A stretch of 24,927 nucleotides of DNA, taken from positions 1 to 24,927 of the forward strand of contig CBFGTM010000053.1 in assembly GCA_965652025.1 (NCBI GenBank), read 5' to 3'. Positions 7,497 to 16,438 of the stretch are shown piece after piece. The notes beneath the pieces were generated by a model that was not told the origin of the DNA, did no database searches, and was given only the letters and a program-made list of their open reading frames with translations. Source of the stretch: CAVVWJ01 sp965652025. GTDB taxonomy: Bacteria; Gemmatimonadota; Gemmatimonadetes; Gemmatimonadales; GWC2-71-9. Numbering within the stretch: position 1 is the first letter of the stretch; every line of letters begins with the position of its first letter. The position numbers and the translations under genes were made by a program.

Positions 7497-8890
7497 CCGG
7501 CCCGAGACTGGTTCCGGCGGAACAATCGGTTGCCTGTGCCATCAACCGGGCAGCGGGCGGCCGCCCCGTGCCCGGAAACCAGGTCGATCTCCTGATCGAT
7601 GGGCCCGAGACCTACCAGGCGATGCTGTCAGCCATTGCCGAGGCGAAGGCATGGATTCATTTCGAGAACTACATCATCCGCAGCGACTCCGCGGGCTGGC
7701 GCTTCGCCGAGCTTCTGGCCCGGCGAGCCCGGGAAGGAATCCATGTCCGGGTGCTGTACGACTGGTTCGGATCCGTGGGCACCCGCCGCGGCTACTGGCG
7801 CTACCTGCGGGATGCGGGCGTAGAAGTACGCTCCTTCCATCGGCCTCAGGTGGTGGACGCCATCAGCAATCTGTCCCGCAATCATCGTAAGCTGGTGGTG
7901 GCGGACGGCGCCCGTGCCATTCTGGGTGGGCTGTGCATCGGATGTGAATGGACCGGCGAGAGCCACAAAGGTGGCCAGCCCTGGCGGGACACGGCGGTGG
8001 ATATCCGGGGTCCCGCCGCCGCCGCGCTGGATCAGACCTTTGCCAGTATCTGGAAACTGACCGGCCCCGAGGTGCCTGCCGACCAGGTAGCGGGTAACGT
8101 CGCGCCGCAGGGAGAGGGCGAAGTCCGGATCATCAGTGGAGAGCCGGGGCGAGAGCGAGCCTACCGGGTCATCGAGCTCCTGGCAGTCGGCAGCGTGGAG
8201 CGTCTCTGGATTACCGATGCCTACCTGGTGGCGCCGCCTCGGCTCTTTCAGGCACTTCGGGACAGCGCCCGGGATGGGGTGGATGTGCGGCTTCTAGTAC
8301 CGGGATCTAGCGATGTCCCGCTGGTGCGGAATCTTTCCCGAATCGGCTACCGCGACCTGCTGCGCAGTGGAGTGCGGATTTACGAGTGGGACGGCCCCAT
8401 GCTCCACGCCAAAACCATCATGTGCGACCACCGCTGGGTCCGGGTCGGCTCCAGCAACTTGAACCCGTCGAGCCTGCTGGGGAACTACGAGCTGGACGTA
8501 CTGATCGAGGACCCCACCCTGGGGCAGGCCATGGAAGACCAGTTCCGGCTGGACATCGCCCGGAGTCGCGAGGTGGCCAGCCGACCCGTCCGGGGACCGC
8601 GTCGGATCAGCCAGGCCCTCCCCACTGCCCTGACCCACCAACACGCGGTGACACCTACCGTATATCATAGGAGCAGGCGGGAGGCGCGCCGGCGGGCCGT
8701 GCTGGTGCTGCGCGCCGTCGCCAGTCATGCTCGCCGGTCGGTCTTCATTCCGATCAGCGGCATCTTTCTGGCCCTGGGTCTGCTTCTCATCGCCCTCCCC
8801 AAGATTTCGGCCTACGTTCTTGCCGTGCTCTGTGCCTGGTTTGCGCTCGGGGCGGGACGGGAGGCCTTCCGGCGCCGGGCCGACCGCTGA
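7493..8890 (+). CDS. Phospholipase D-family protein, cardiolipin synthase-like
   Basis: A 465-residue protein with two HKD motifs: NHRKLVVADGARAILGG (His131, Lys133, Asp138) and MLHAKTIMCDHRWVRVGSSN (His305, Lys307, Asp312). Both are intact, so it should be an active phosphatidyltransferase, most likely cardiolipin synthase (ClsB-like, since the N-terminal membrane anchor of ClsA is missing). Unusually, the membrane segments are at the C terminus: two hydrophobic stretches at about 414-456. GTG start at 7493 overlaps the HD gene's stop. A nonspecific phospholipase or other PLD activity cannot be excluded. Confidence 0.85.
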   Translation: MTGPRLVPAEQSVACAINRAAGGRPVPGNQVDLLIDGPETYQAMLSAIAEAKAWIHFENYIIRSDSAGWRFAELLARRAREGIHVRVLYDWFGSVGTRRGYWRYLRDAGVEVRSFHRPQVVDAISNLSRNHRKLVVADGARAILGGLCIGCEWTGESHKGGQPWRDTAVDIRGPAAAALDQTFASIWKLTGPEVPADQVAGNVAPQGEGEVRIISGEPGRERAYRVIELLAVGSVERLWITDAYLVAPPRLFQALRDSARDGVDVRLLVPGSSDVPLVRNLSRIGYRDLLRSGVRIYEWDGPMLHAKTIMCDHRWVRVGSSNLNPSSLLGNYELDVLIEDPTLGQAMEDQFRLDIARSREVASRPVRGPRRISQALPTALTHQHAVTPTVYHRSRREARRRAVLVLRAVASHARRSVFIPISGIFLALGLLLIALPKISAYVLAVLCAWFALGAGREAFRRRADR

Positions 8891-8947
8891 GCCCGCGCGT
8901 TTCTACTTGAAACCTGGAGCGGGAATAACCCGTTGGGATCACCTGCC

Positions 8948-10249
8948 ATGACTCATCGTCTGATTCTCAGCGGATGCCTGCTGCTGTGTCCCGCGGCATG
9001 GGCATCGGCCCAGCAGCAGGTCGTGACCCTGGCCGAGGCGCTTCGCCTCTCCGAGCGGGTCCAGCCCGACGTGGTGCGAGCGTCGGCAGCAATCAGAACC
9101 GCCGGGGCTCAGTGGCGGAGCGCCTGGGGGTCCTTCCTCCCCAACCTGTCGGTGAGCTCGTCAGCCAACGAGTTCTACACTGAGGGAGAACCTCGACTCG
9201 ATCCGGTAACGGGCCAAATCACCGGAGGTAACACCAGCAACCGCAGCCTCAGCACCGGGCTCTCGGCCAGCCTGGATCTCTTCACCGGCTTCCGCCGCGG
9301 GGCGGACATGCGGGCGGCTCGGGCCGGAGAGCACGCCGCGGAGGCCTCCTTCATCGATGCCCGGTTTCAGCAGGCCCTGGCAACAACCAACCAGTTCCTC
9401 GACGCCCTGTCCTCGGCCCAGCTGGTCCGAGTCCGGGAGACCAGTGTCCGCCGGGCCGAGGAGCAGCTCAAGGTGTCGGTGGCCAAGCTTCGAACCGGAT
9501 CGGCCACCCGTTCCGATTCGCTGCGGTCGCTGGTGACCCTGGGGAGTGCCCGGTTGGATCTGCTCACGACTCAAACCGACCTGGCCGCCGCGGAGGCCAA
9601 CCTGGCTCGCCTCATCGGGCAGAGCGGACGGGTGGGGGCGGCGGACGACTCTGCGTTCTACGCGGTGCTCCCGGCGCTGGATACTCAGGCGCTCCGCCTC
9701 GAGGCGGAACAGAAATCTCCCCGGGTTCAGAGCGCTGCGGCGGAGGCCTCTGCCGCACGGGCGACGGTGAGCGCCGCGAAATCGGCCTACTGGCCCACGC
9801 TGGCGCTGTCCGGCAACACCAACTGGAGTGGCAGCCAGTCGAATGACTACAACTTCCTGAACCAGAGTCAGCTGAGCCTTGGGCTGCGCTGGGAGCTGTT
9901 CGACCGCTTCGACCGGGAGCTCGGCATCGCGCAGCGAGAGGCGGACCGGGACGTGGCAGAGGCCACCGCGGCGGACGTTCGGCGCGGGGTGCAGGCCGAC
10001 CTGGAGTTGCGACTGGCCGAACTGGACGCGGCACGATCCCGCATCGAGATAACCCGCACCAGCGTGGTCGCCGCGGGGGAGGACCTGCGGGTGCAGCAGG
10101 AACGGTACCGGCTGGGCGCTTCGACCATCGTCGACGTGCTCACTTCACAAGAGGCCCTCAACCAGGCGGAGGTCGATGTGGTCAATGCCCGCTTCGACTA
10201 TCTCCGCGCCAAGGCGCAGCTGGAAGCGCTGATCGGACGGAAGCTGTGA
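8948..10249 (+). CDS. TolC-type outer-membrane efflux protein
   Basis: The 433-residue product begins with a signal peptide (MTHRLILSGCLLLCPAAWASA before QQQVV). It then has the two OEP repeats: VTLAEALRLSERVQPDVVRASAAIR near the start, long alternating Ala/Glu/Arg coiled-coil helices, and the second-half hallmark RYRLGASTIVDVLTSQEALNQAEVDVVNARFDYLRAKAQLEALIG. It forms the trimeric channel-tunnel of the exporter encoded by the next three genes. I chose ATG 8948; an in-frame TTG at 8933 would add five residues to the signal. Its GTGA stop overlaps the ATPase start, so the exit duct is made first in the operon. Confidence 0.93.
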   Translation: MTHRLILSGCLLLCPAAWASAQQQVVTLAEALRLSERVQPDVVRASAAIRTAGAQWRSAWGSFLPNLSVSSSANEFYTEGEPRLDPVTGQITGGNTSNRSLSTGLSASLDLFTGFRRGADMRAARAGEHAAEASFIDARFQQALATTNQFLDALSSAQLVRVRETSVRRAEEQLKVSVAKLRTGSATRSDSLRSLVTLGSARLDLLTTQTDLAAAEANLARLIGQSGRVGAADDSAFYAVLPALDTQALRLEAEQKSPRVQSAAAEASAARATVSAAKSAYWPTLALSGNTNWSGSQSNDYNFLNQSQLSLGLRWELFDRFDRELGIAQREADRDVAEATAADVRRGVQADLELRLAELDAARSRIEITRTSVVAAGEDLRVQQERYRLGASTIVDVLTSQEALNQAEVDVVNARFDYLRAKAQLEALIGRKL

Positions 10250-11007
10250 CCAGCGCCATGTTGAATACCGAGGAACGCATGGCCATGTTGCCGGCCGACG
10301 TTCCCCGGGATGCGGTCATCGTCACCCGAAATCTGCAGCGCGAGTACGACATGGGTGGCGAGATCGTGCGGGCGCTGCGCGGGGTGGACATCACTATCCG
10401 CAAGAACGAGTTCGTCGCCGTCATGGGGCCATCGGGCTCGGGCAAATCGACGCTGATGAATCTCGTCGGCTGCCTGGACAGCCCAACCGCCGGCGAATAC
10501 TGGCTCAATGGCTACCGGGTATCCGAGCTGGAAGACGACGAGCTGGCCCGAATCCGCAACAAGGAGATCGGGTTCGTATTTCAGACCTTCAATTTGCTTC
10601 CTCGCGCCACCAGCCTGCACAACGTGGAGCTGCCACTCATCTATGCCGGTATCGGTGGCCAGCAACGGCGCGAGCTGGCCAGCCAGGCACTTACCAAAGT
10701 GGGCCTGGCCGATCGCATGAATCACCGTCCCAACGAGCTGTCCGGTGGCCAGCGGCAGCGTGTTGCCATCGCCCGCGCGCTGGTGAACCAGCCCAGCATC
10801 CTGCTGGCGGACGAGCCTACCGGGAACCTCGACAGCACGACCAGCGAAGAGATCATGGTGCTGTTCGAATCGCTGCACACGGCGGGGCAGACCATCGTGT
10901 TGGTCACCCACGAGCACGATATCGCCGAGCACGCCCGCCGGCAGGTCCACCTGAAGGACGGCAAGGTAGAGCGGGATTTCGGGACGAGCGCGGGAAAGCA
11001 CGCGTGA
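10246..11007 (+). CDS. MacB-type ABC transporter ATPase subunit
   Basis: This 253-residue nucleotide-binding protein powers the exporter from the cytoplasmic side. Walker A is GPSGSGKST (61-69), the Q-loop is FQTFNLLP (112-119), the signature is LSGGQ (165-169) and Walker B is ILLADEP (185-191), followed by the H-loop in LVTHEHD. It belongs to the LolD/MacB/FtsE class; unlike E. coli MacB the permease is a separate gene (12404-13618). GTG 10246 overlaps the tolC stop by 4 bp. ATGs at 10258 and 10279 are alternatives that would trim a nonconserved N terminus. Confidence 0.95.
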   Translation: MTSAMLNTEERMAMLPADVPRDAVIVTRNLQREYDMGGEIVRALRGVDITIRKNEFVAVMGPSGSGKSTLMNLVGCLDSPTAGEYWLNGYRVSELEDDELARIRNKEIGFVFQTFNLLPRATSLHNVELPLIYAGIGGQQRRELASQALTKVGLADRMNHRPNELSGGQRQRVAIARALVNQPSILLADEPTGNLDSTTSEEIMVLFESLHTAGQTIVLVTHEHDIAEHARRQVHLKDGKVERDFGTSAGKHA

Positions 11008-12401
11008 CCTGGAGTAGATCCCGCGCTTGGCTCGGGATGAGGTATACAGTTGGAGCCTCTCTCCTCTTCACAGCCTGCAAGAAGGAAACACCTCCTCCTA
11101 CTTACCAGGCCGTGCCGGTCGAGCGGCGCGACATTGTCGTCTCCGCCCAGGCGTCCGGAGCGGTACAGCCCGACACCACTGTAGAGGTGAAATCCAAGGC
11201 CTCCGGGGAGGTGCTTCAGGTCAACGTTGAGACTGGACAGGTGGTGCAGCGGGGAGCACCCCTGGTGCGAATCGATCCCCGGAACGCGCGGAACGCACTG
11301 GCTCAGGCCCAGGCAGACCTGGACGTGGCCAAGGCCAAGCTGACCAACTCCACCAGCCAGAAGCGAAGGGCCGACGAGCTCTTCAAGTCCCAGTCCATCA
11401 CCGAGACTGAGCACGAGCAGGCACTCCTCGACTACGCGGACGCGAAGGCCGAAGTCGTCAGGGCGCAGGTGGCGGTCGACAACGCCAGAATCCAGCTGGA
11501 GGATACCGACGTCCGGGCGCCGATCACCGGCACCATCCTGGAAAAGGCGGTCGAGCGCGGCCAGGTGATCGCCTCGGCCACCTCCAACGTGAGCGGTGGA
11601 ACAGTCCTCCTGAAGATGGCAAATCTGAACCAGGTGCAGGTCCGTACCCTGGTGGACGAGACCGATATCGGGAAGGTGCAGCCGGGACTGCCCGCGACGG
11701 TGACCGTGGACGCGTATCCGCAGCGGCCCTTCACCGGTAAGGTCCTCAAGATCGAGCCGCAAGCGCTCACTGAGCAGAATGTCACCATGTTCCCGGTGCT
11801 GGTCCGGATCGACAACCGCGAGGGCCTGCTTCGGCCGGGCATGAACGCGGAAGTGGATGTCCATGTCGGCCGGCGAGAGGACGTGCTGACCGTGCCCAAC
11901 GCCGCGCTTCGCACCCAGCGCGACGTGGGCTCGGCTGCCCAAGTTCTGGGACTCTCGCCGGAACAGGTCCAACAGACCCTGGCGGGGCAGCGAGACAGCC
12001 GGATAGATAGCGGTACATCTGTGGCCACTCGTGACAGCGTCCGCGGTTCAGGCGGCACGGATGGCAGAGATAGCGCGCTCACCACCAGAGCAATGGGTGG
12101 TTCCAATGGCCGCCACTCTGGGCGGCAACCTCGTGGCGTCGCTAATCGCTACATCGTCTTCGTTACCCGGAACGGCAAGCCGACACCGGTGTGGGTCCGG
12201 ACCGGCCTCACCGACATGGATTACAGTGAGGTACTCGAAGGTCTGAATGCGGGTGACTCGGTGCTGGTGCTGCCCAGCGCCAGCCTGGTCCAGTCGCAAC
12301 AGGAAAGCCGGGAACGGATCAACCGGATCACCGGCGGAGGCGCTGTGCCCGGGATGCAGCAGCAGCAGACGTCCCCACCTTCGGGCGGCGCGAGACCCTA
12401 G
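11004..12401 (+). CDS. Periplasmic adaptor (membrane fusion protein), MacA/HlyD family, probable lipoprotein
   Basis: The 465-residue product bridges the inner-membrane pump and TolC. A signal sequence ends in LLFTAC followed by KKE, a plausible lipobox (Cys at 26), so it is probably lipid-anchored. The barrel-sandwich half (GEVLQVNVETGQVVQRG), a helical hairpin (about 95-165), the second half (DVRAPITGTILEK) and the beta-barrel (VDETDIGKVQPG...VTVDAYP) follow in order. Between about residues 320 and 375 is a Gly/Ser/Arg/Asp-rich low-complexity insertion that splits the membrane-proximal domain (VPNAALRTQRD ... VFVTRNGKPTPVWVRTGL). GTG 11004 overlaps the ATPase gene by 4 bp; ATG 11037 is an alternative start that still keeps the lipobox. 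Confidence 0.92.
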   Translation: MTWSRSRAWLGMRYTVGASLLFTACKKETPPPTYQAVPVERRDIVVSAQASGAVQPDTTVEVKSKASGEVLQVNVETGQVVQRGAPLVRIDPRNARNALAQAQADLDVAKAKLTNSTSQKRRADELFKSQSITETEHEQALLDYADAKAEVVRAQVAVDNARIQLEDTDVRAPITGTILEKAVERGQVIASATSNVSGGTVLLKMANLNQVQVRTLVDETDIGKVQPGLPATVTVDAYPQRPFTGKVLKIEPQALTEQNVTMFPVLVRIDNREGLLRPGMNAEVDVHVGRREDVLTVPNAALRTQRDVGSAAQVLGLSPEQVQQTLAGQRDSRIDSGTSVATRDSVRGSGGTDGRDSALTTRAMGGSNGRHSGRQPRGVANRYIVFVTRNGKPTPVWVRTGLTDMDYSEVLEGLNAGDSVLVLPSASLVQSQQESRERINRITGGGAVPGMQQQQTSPPSGGARP

Positions 12402-12403
12402 TC

Positions 12404-13618
12404 ATGCTGCTGGGGGAGACCGTCGCCGTCGCACTGCAATCGATTCGAGCCAACATGCTTCGGTCTGTGCTCACGATGCTGGGCATCATCATCGGCGTCG
12501 GAGCGGTCATCACCATGGTGGCCCTGGGCAGCGGCGCGCAGAAGGCAGTGCAGGACCGCATCGCTGCGCTCGGGGCCAACGTCTTCACCGTTTTTGCAGG
12601 ACAAGCCCGGCAGGGCGGCATCCGCATCACCGACCGCACCATCCTGAGCACCGATGACTACAAGGCTCTGAAGCGAGATGCCAAGCTGCTCAAGGCCGTG
12701 GTGCCGGAGATGCAGCAGCCATTGCAGGTCAAGTACGGCAATCAGAACAGCAGTGTGAACGTGGTCGGCACCACCTCGCAGTACACCGAGGTCCGGAACT
12801 ATACCATCCCCTATGGCCGGATGTTCACTGCAGGAGAGGACGAGGCGCGGCAGCGGTATGCCGTGCTCGGAGCCGCAGTGCCCCGCATGCTGGGCGGCAA
12901 CCCGGCAGGGATGGTCAATCAGACCATTCTCATCCGGGGCATTCCGTTCGAGATCATCGGGATCCTGGGAGAGAAGGGCTCGGCCGGCGGGTTCGGTAAT
13001 CCGGACGAGCAGATCCTGATCCCGCTCAACACCGCGCAGTACCGGGTATTCGGCAGCAACCGGCTGCGCTCGTTCTCTATTGAGGTGGCGGATTCGGTGC
13101 CGATCGAGCAGGGCATGGTGGACTTGGAGCGAGTGCTTCGGCGAGAGCACAGGATCCGGCCCGGGGGCGAAAACGATTTCACCATCCGAAACCAGCAGGA
13201 TGTGCTCGCCACTCAGCAACAAGCTACCCAAGTGTTCACCAGTCTACTCGCCAGCATTGCCGCGGTGAGCCTGCTGGTCGGCGGCATCGGCATTATGAAC
13301 ATCATGCTGGTGTCCGTCACCGAGCGAACCCGGGAGATCGGCGTGCGCAAGGCACTGGGCGCCACCCGGCTGAACATCCTGATGCAGTTCCTGATCGAGG
13401 CGCTGACGCTCTGCCTGCTGGGCGGGGTCCTGGGCATCCTGCTCGGAATCACCACTGCAATCCTGCTCTCCAGGGTCATGCAGTGGAACACCCTGATCTC
13501 ACCCACCGCGGTCATCATCGCCTTTGGATTCAGCGCCGCGGTGGGTCTCTTCTTCGGTCTGTGGCCGGCCCGACGAGCCTCCCGGCTGGATCCTATCGTC
13601 GCGCTCCGGTACGAGTAG
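12404..13618 (+). CDS. MacB/FtsX-type ABC permease
   Basis: This 404-residue inner-membrane subunit has a first membrane helix (about 19-45, MLRSVLTMLGIIIGVGAVITMVALGSG), a periplasmic MacB_PCD domain, and then a three-helix FtsX domain at about 275-395. The FtsX domain contains the conserved GIMNIMLVSVTERTREIGVRKALGA. The predicted topology (4 membrane segments, large periplasmic loop) is that of MacB-like mechanotransmitters that export from the periplasm rather than transport across the inner membrane. It starts 2 bp after the adaptor. Substrate unknown; macrolides, siderophores, lipopeptides and peptides are all known for relatives. Confidence 0.93.
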   Translation: MLLGETVAVALQSIRANMLRSVLTMLGIIIGVGAVITMVALGSGAQKAVQDRIAALGANVFTVFAGQARQGGIRITDRTILSTDDYKALKRDAKLLKAVVPEMQQPLQVKYGNQNSSVNVVGTTSQYTEVRNYTIPYGRMFTAGEDEARQRYAVLGAAVPRMLGGNPAGMVNQTILIRGIPFEIIGILGEKGSAGGFGNPDEQILIPLNTAQYRVFGSNRLRSFSIEVADSVPIEQGMVDLERVLRREHRIRPGGENDFTIRNQQDVLATQQQATQVFTSLLASIAAVSLLVGGIGIMNIMLVSVTERTREIGVRKALGATRLNILMQFLIEALTLCLLGGVLGILLGITTAILLSRVMQWNTLISPTAVIIAFGFSAAVGLFFGLWPARRASRLDPIVALRYE

Positions 13619-13620
13619 GC

Positions 13621-14916
13621 GTGGTTTCCGCCGATGTAGTGGTCGTGGGCGGCGGCGTGGCCGGTCTGGCCGCGGCCGACCAACTCGCCCGGGCCGGCAG
13701 GAAAATCCTCCTGCTCGAGGCCCGCTCCCGCCTCGGCGGCAGGGTCCATACCATCCTCGACCCTGGGTCAGGCCATCCGGTCGAGCTCGGCGCCGAGTTC
13801 CTGGAGGGAGATGCGGAAGACCTCCGGCATCTCGCCCATCAGGCCGGCCTCCAGTTTCACCAGATCAGCGAACGACACGAGCAGACCGACGAGGGCCGCA
13901 GGCATGCCGTTCCCGATGCGGAAGAACTGATCGATCGCCTGCTGGCTGGCAATCCGTCGCCTGCCAGCGACGTGCCGGTTGCTGAACTGCTGAAGGAGCA
14001 GACCCACCGCTTCGCGCGCTACGAGCTGGACATGATGAGCAGGTACCTGGAGGGCTTTCACGCCGCCGATCTGAAGCGCTACGGAAGCAGGGCCCTGGCC
14101 GAAAATCACCAGGCCGAGAAGACCGACCGGGAGCAGATGCGCCGAGTGGTTGGAGGGTACGGCCAGCTGGTGCGCTTTCTCCAGCGCCGGCTCGAAGCCG
14201 CAGGTGTCGAGATCCGCACCGAGTCGCCGGTGACCCATCTGCGTTGGGACCCGGGAACGGTGCAGCTGACCGTGAGATCCCCGTCCGGCAGCGAGCGGAT
14301 TACGGCAGCTCAGGTGATCCTTGCCGTTCCGGTTGCCGTCCTGCGCGCCGGCCAGCCCGAGATCGACCCGATGCCGCCCAGGTGGGAAGGGGCACTCAGT
14401 GCGCTGGAGACCGGGCTGGCGCAACGGATCGATCTGCGGTTCGAGCGGACGTGGTGGCTCGAGCCGGGCCGGCAGCCCCCGGTGTTCGTTCATGGCGGGA
14501 GCGAGCCATTCCCGGTCTGGTGGACCACCTCCCCGCCCAGCGTGCCCTTTCTGACTGGCTGGATCGGGGGGCCCCGGGCCGGTTCAATGGCCAACCTCAG
14601 TCTGAAGGAGCTGGCGGGTCAGGCCCTTCTATCGCTCTCCAGCATCTTTGGCTTCAACTCGGCGACATTGGCCCGGTGGCTACGAGCCGCGCACGCCTAC
14701 GACTGGTCCAGCGATCCCTATGCCCTGGGGGCTTACAGCTATGGTGGGGTTGGCGCGGCGGCAGCCAGAGAGACTCTGCGTCAGCCGGTTGGCGGCACCC
14801 TGTTTCTGGCCGGCGAAGCACTAGCCGTCCAAGGAAGAAACGCGACGGTGGCGGGAGCACTCAGCAACGGACTGCATACCGCCGCCGCCCTGCTCGACAC
14901 CGTCCCCACTACCTAG
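13621..14916 (+). CDS. Flavin-containing amine oxidase / FAD-dependent oxidoreductase
   Basis: The 431-residue product starts with the Rossmann dinucleotide fold ADVVVVGGGVAGLAAA and continues LLLEARSRLGGRV, the GG-RR pair of the monoamine oxidase/phytoene desaturase superfamily. It ends with the second FAD block GTLFLAGEAL plus NATVAGALSNGLHTA. The substrate (amine, polyamine or other) is not evident. I chose GTG 13621 because the dinucleotide-binding strand begins immediately after it and it is 2 bp past the permease stop; the open frame reaching back to 13483 shadows the permease. Its stop TAG shares a CTAG palindrome with the stop of the facing CPXCG gene. Confidence 0.9.
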   Translation: MVSADVVVVGGGVAGLAAADQLARAGRKILLLEARSRLGGRVHTILDPGSGHPVELGAEFLEGDAEDLRHLAHQAGLQFHQISERHEQTDEGRRHAVPDAEELIDRLLAGNPSPASDVPVAELLKEQTHRFARYELDMMSRYLEGFHAADLKRYGSRALAENHQAEKTDREQMRRVVGGYGQLVRFLQRRLEAAGVEIRTESPVTHLRWDPGTVQLTVRSPSGSERITAAQVILAVPVAVLRAGQPEIDPMPPRWEGALSALETGLAQRIDLRFERTWWLEPGRQPPVFVHGGSEPFPVWWTTSPPSVPFLTGWIGGPRAGSMANLSLKELAGQALLSLSSIFGFNSATLARWLRAAHAYDWSSDPYALGAYSYGGVGAAAARETLRQPVGGTLFLAGEALAVQGRNATVAGALSNGLHTAAALLDTVPTT

Positions 14917-15158
14917 ACAGAATCTTCCGGGTGGGCGAATACTTCTGCGCCACCCTGCCGGTCGTAGCGAACGCTGACCTGCCAAGGCCGGCAACATACC
15001 TGGCAGTCTTCGGTGTAACGCTGTTCCGAGCCGCTACCCGGGTCTAGGGCGATGAAGTTGAGCTCGCCACAGTACGGGCAATACACCTCGGCGCTGGTTG
15101 CGGCCGTACCGTCTCCCAGAGGAAACTCTGCGTCTAAATCATCATCCGAAACAATCAT
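14913..15158 (-). CDS. CPXCG-motif cysteine-rich protein
   Basis: A small 81-residue protein with YCPYCGE (one CxxC) and, about 30 residues later, EDCQVCCRPWQVSV. Together these form the four-cysteine pattern of the CPXCG family (Pfam CPXCG), probably a zinc ribbon. The family's function is unknown. ATG 15158 is preceded by a strong ggagg ribosome site. The longer frame starting at 15197 has no such site and adds an unrelated N terminus. It is antiparallel to both neighbours: its 3' end overlaps the amine oxidase stop by 3 bp, and its 5' end overlaps the N-terminal codons of the PHP gene. Confidence 0.88.
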   Translation of the reverse strand: MIVSDDDLDAEFPLGDGTAATSAEVYCPYCGELNFIALDPGSGSEQRYTEDCQVCCRPWQVSVRYDRQGGAEVFAHPEDSV

Positions 15159-16438
15159 GGCACCTCCGCCTGCTGCATTACTGGTGGAGCATTCCACTCC
15201 TGCTCAGTGGGCTGCTGATCGGTGCCGGTCTGGCTGGGGTCCCGCCACTCTTCGATCCGGTGACCGGGACCAGTCCAGCATCGCTGCACCTGAGAACCCC
15301 TGAACTTTACCTGATCCTGGCTCCGCTGTTCAGTCTCTGGGATGGTGTCTCCATGCTGAGCATGAGCCGGCTGGGAGGATTCCTGACTGGCTTGGCGGTG
15401 CTGTATCTGGCCTGGCGAGTCTCGGCTCAGTTCCCAGAGAGATTCTTCGGTGCGCTCAGGATGACAGGCGGGGCAGTTCCGTTGGTGCGTCGCCGGCTCC
15501 GTTGGCGGCGCGAACTGGCCCTTCTGCTGCTGTCGCTGGCTGCGCTGCTGGGGTTCATTCTGCTGGGTGCTCTCTGGCATCGGCCGATGCTGTCCCTCGC
15601 CGGCGTCTCGCCAGGCGACTTGGTGGTTGATTTTCATAGCCACACTAACCGGTCCCACGATGTGGCCGACACCTGGATGCGCGGCTTCGATATCCAGGCC
15701 AACCTGCGGTGGCATACGCAGGCAGGGTTTGATCTGGCATTTATCACGGATCACAATGTGGTGAGTCGCGAGTCGCGAGTCGCGAGTCAAGCGACTGTTC
15801 CGTGCCCCGGCATTGAGGTGAGTGCCTGGCGCGCCCACATCGTGCTTCTGGGGGATACGCTTCCGGTCGACCGGAGCCGGTACAACGGCTCGCTGGAGGA
15901 GCTGCTCCAGCTGCTCGACACCTCCGAGTCCGCCTATGGGTCATTGACCCTGGCCTCCCTGCCGGAATATCGGCGCAATCACTGGAGCCGATTGGACACT
16001 CTCATCGCGGCCGGGCTCGACGGCTTCGAGATCGTCAACGCCTCGCCCAAAGCCAACCAGCTGACTCGCGCCGAACGGGACCGGGTCATTGCGCTGGCCC
16101 AGGCGCACAACCGGTTTGTTGCCGGGGTGAGCGACAGCCACGGGTGGGGAGCGACCAGCATGGTCTGGAACCTGGTGAAGGTGCCGCCCGGATCGAATGG
16201 CGCGAGCCTCTGCAGCTTGGTGCTCCAGCGCCTCCGGTCGGGTTTTCCCGCCGTGCGCGTGGTCGAGCGACATCGCCTGCGGGCCGACGCCGGGTGGCCG
16301 ATGTGGCTTACCCCGGTCGGGGTCCTGTGGGAGACCTGGCGGAGCATGGGGTGGGCTCAGATCGCCAGCTGGATTGCCTGGGTCTGGCTGGGCGGTTTTC
16401 TCTTGCGTCGCCGTCCAATGCGGGGCAACATAACCTGA
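15098..16438 (+). CDS. Membrane-anchored PHP-domain phosphoesterase
   Basis: A protein of up to 446 residues with three N-terminal membrane helices (about 30-51, 68-108 and 139-160), then a PHP metallo-phosphoesterase domain facing away from the membrane. Metal-binding motifs are DFHSHTNRSHD (178-188), TDHN (217-220), PGIE (237-240) and GVSDSHGWG further on. The substrate is unknown. The 5' end is uncertain: the frame opens at TTG 15098, no ATG or GTG precedes the first helix, and CTG 15128 has GAGGA just ahead of it. Either start lies inside the divergent CPXCG gene. A heptad DNA repeat encodes residues about 222-231, inside the catalytic domain. Its stop overlaps the fabH-like ATG by 1 bp. 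Confidence 0.8.
   Translation: MRPYRLPEETLRLNHHPKQSWHLRLLHYWWSIPLLLSGLLIGAGLAGVPPLFDPVTGTSPASLHLRTPELYLILAPLFSLWDGVSMLSMSRLGGFLTGLAVLYLAWRVSAQFPERFFGALRMTGGAVPLVRRRLRWRRELALLLLSLAALLGFILLGALWHRPMLSLAGVSPGDLVVDFHSHTNRSHDVADTWMRGFDIQANLRWHTQAGFDLAFITDHNVVSRESRVASQATVPCPGIEVSAWRAHIVLLGDTLPVDRSRYNGSLEELLQLLDTSESAYGSLTLASLPEYRRNHWSRLDTLIAAGLDGFEIVNASPKANQLTRAERDRVIALAQAHNRFVAGVSDSHGWGATSMVWNLVKVPPGSNGASLCSLVLQRLRSGFPAVRVVERHRLRADAGWPMWLTPVGVLWETWRSMGWAQIASWIAWVWLGGFLLRRRPMRGNIT
15763..15788 (+). repeat. GAGTCGC heptad tandem repeat inside the PHP domain
   Basis: The unit GAGTCGC is repeated 3.7 times without error, encoding SRESRVAS in three successive reading phases. It lies directly after the metal-binding TDHN motif, where other PHP proteins have a surface loop. 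Because 7 is not a multiple of 3, gain or loss of one unit would frameshift the gene. Confidence 0.9.

Noticed and set aside
10722..11972. 416-codon minus-strand frame opposite the ABC ATPase and adaptor
   Set aside because: It spans two well-supported overlapping genes on the other strand and has no ribosome site or recognisable domain.
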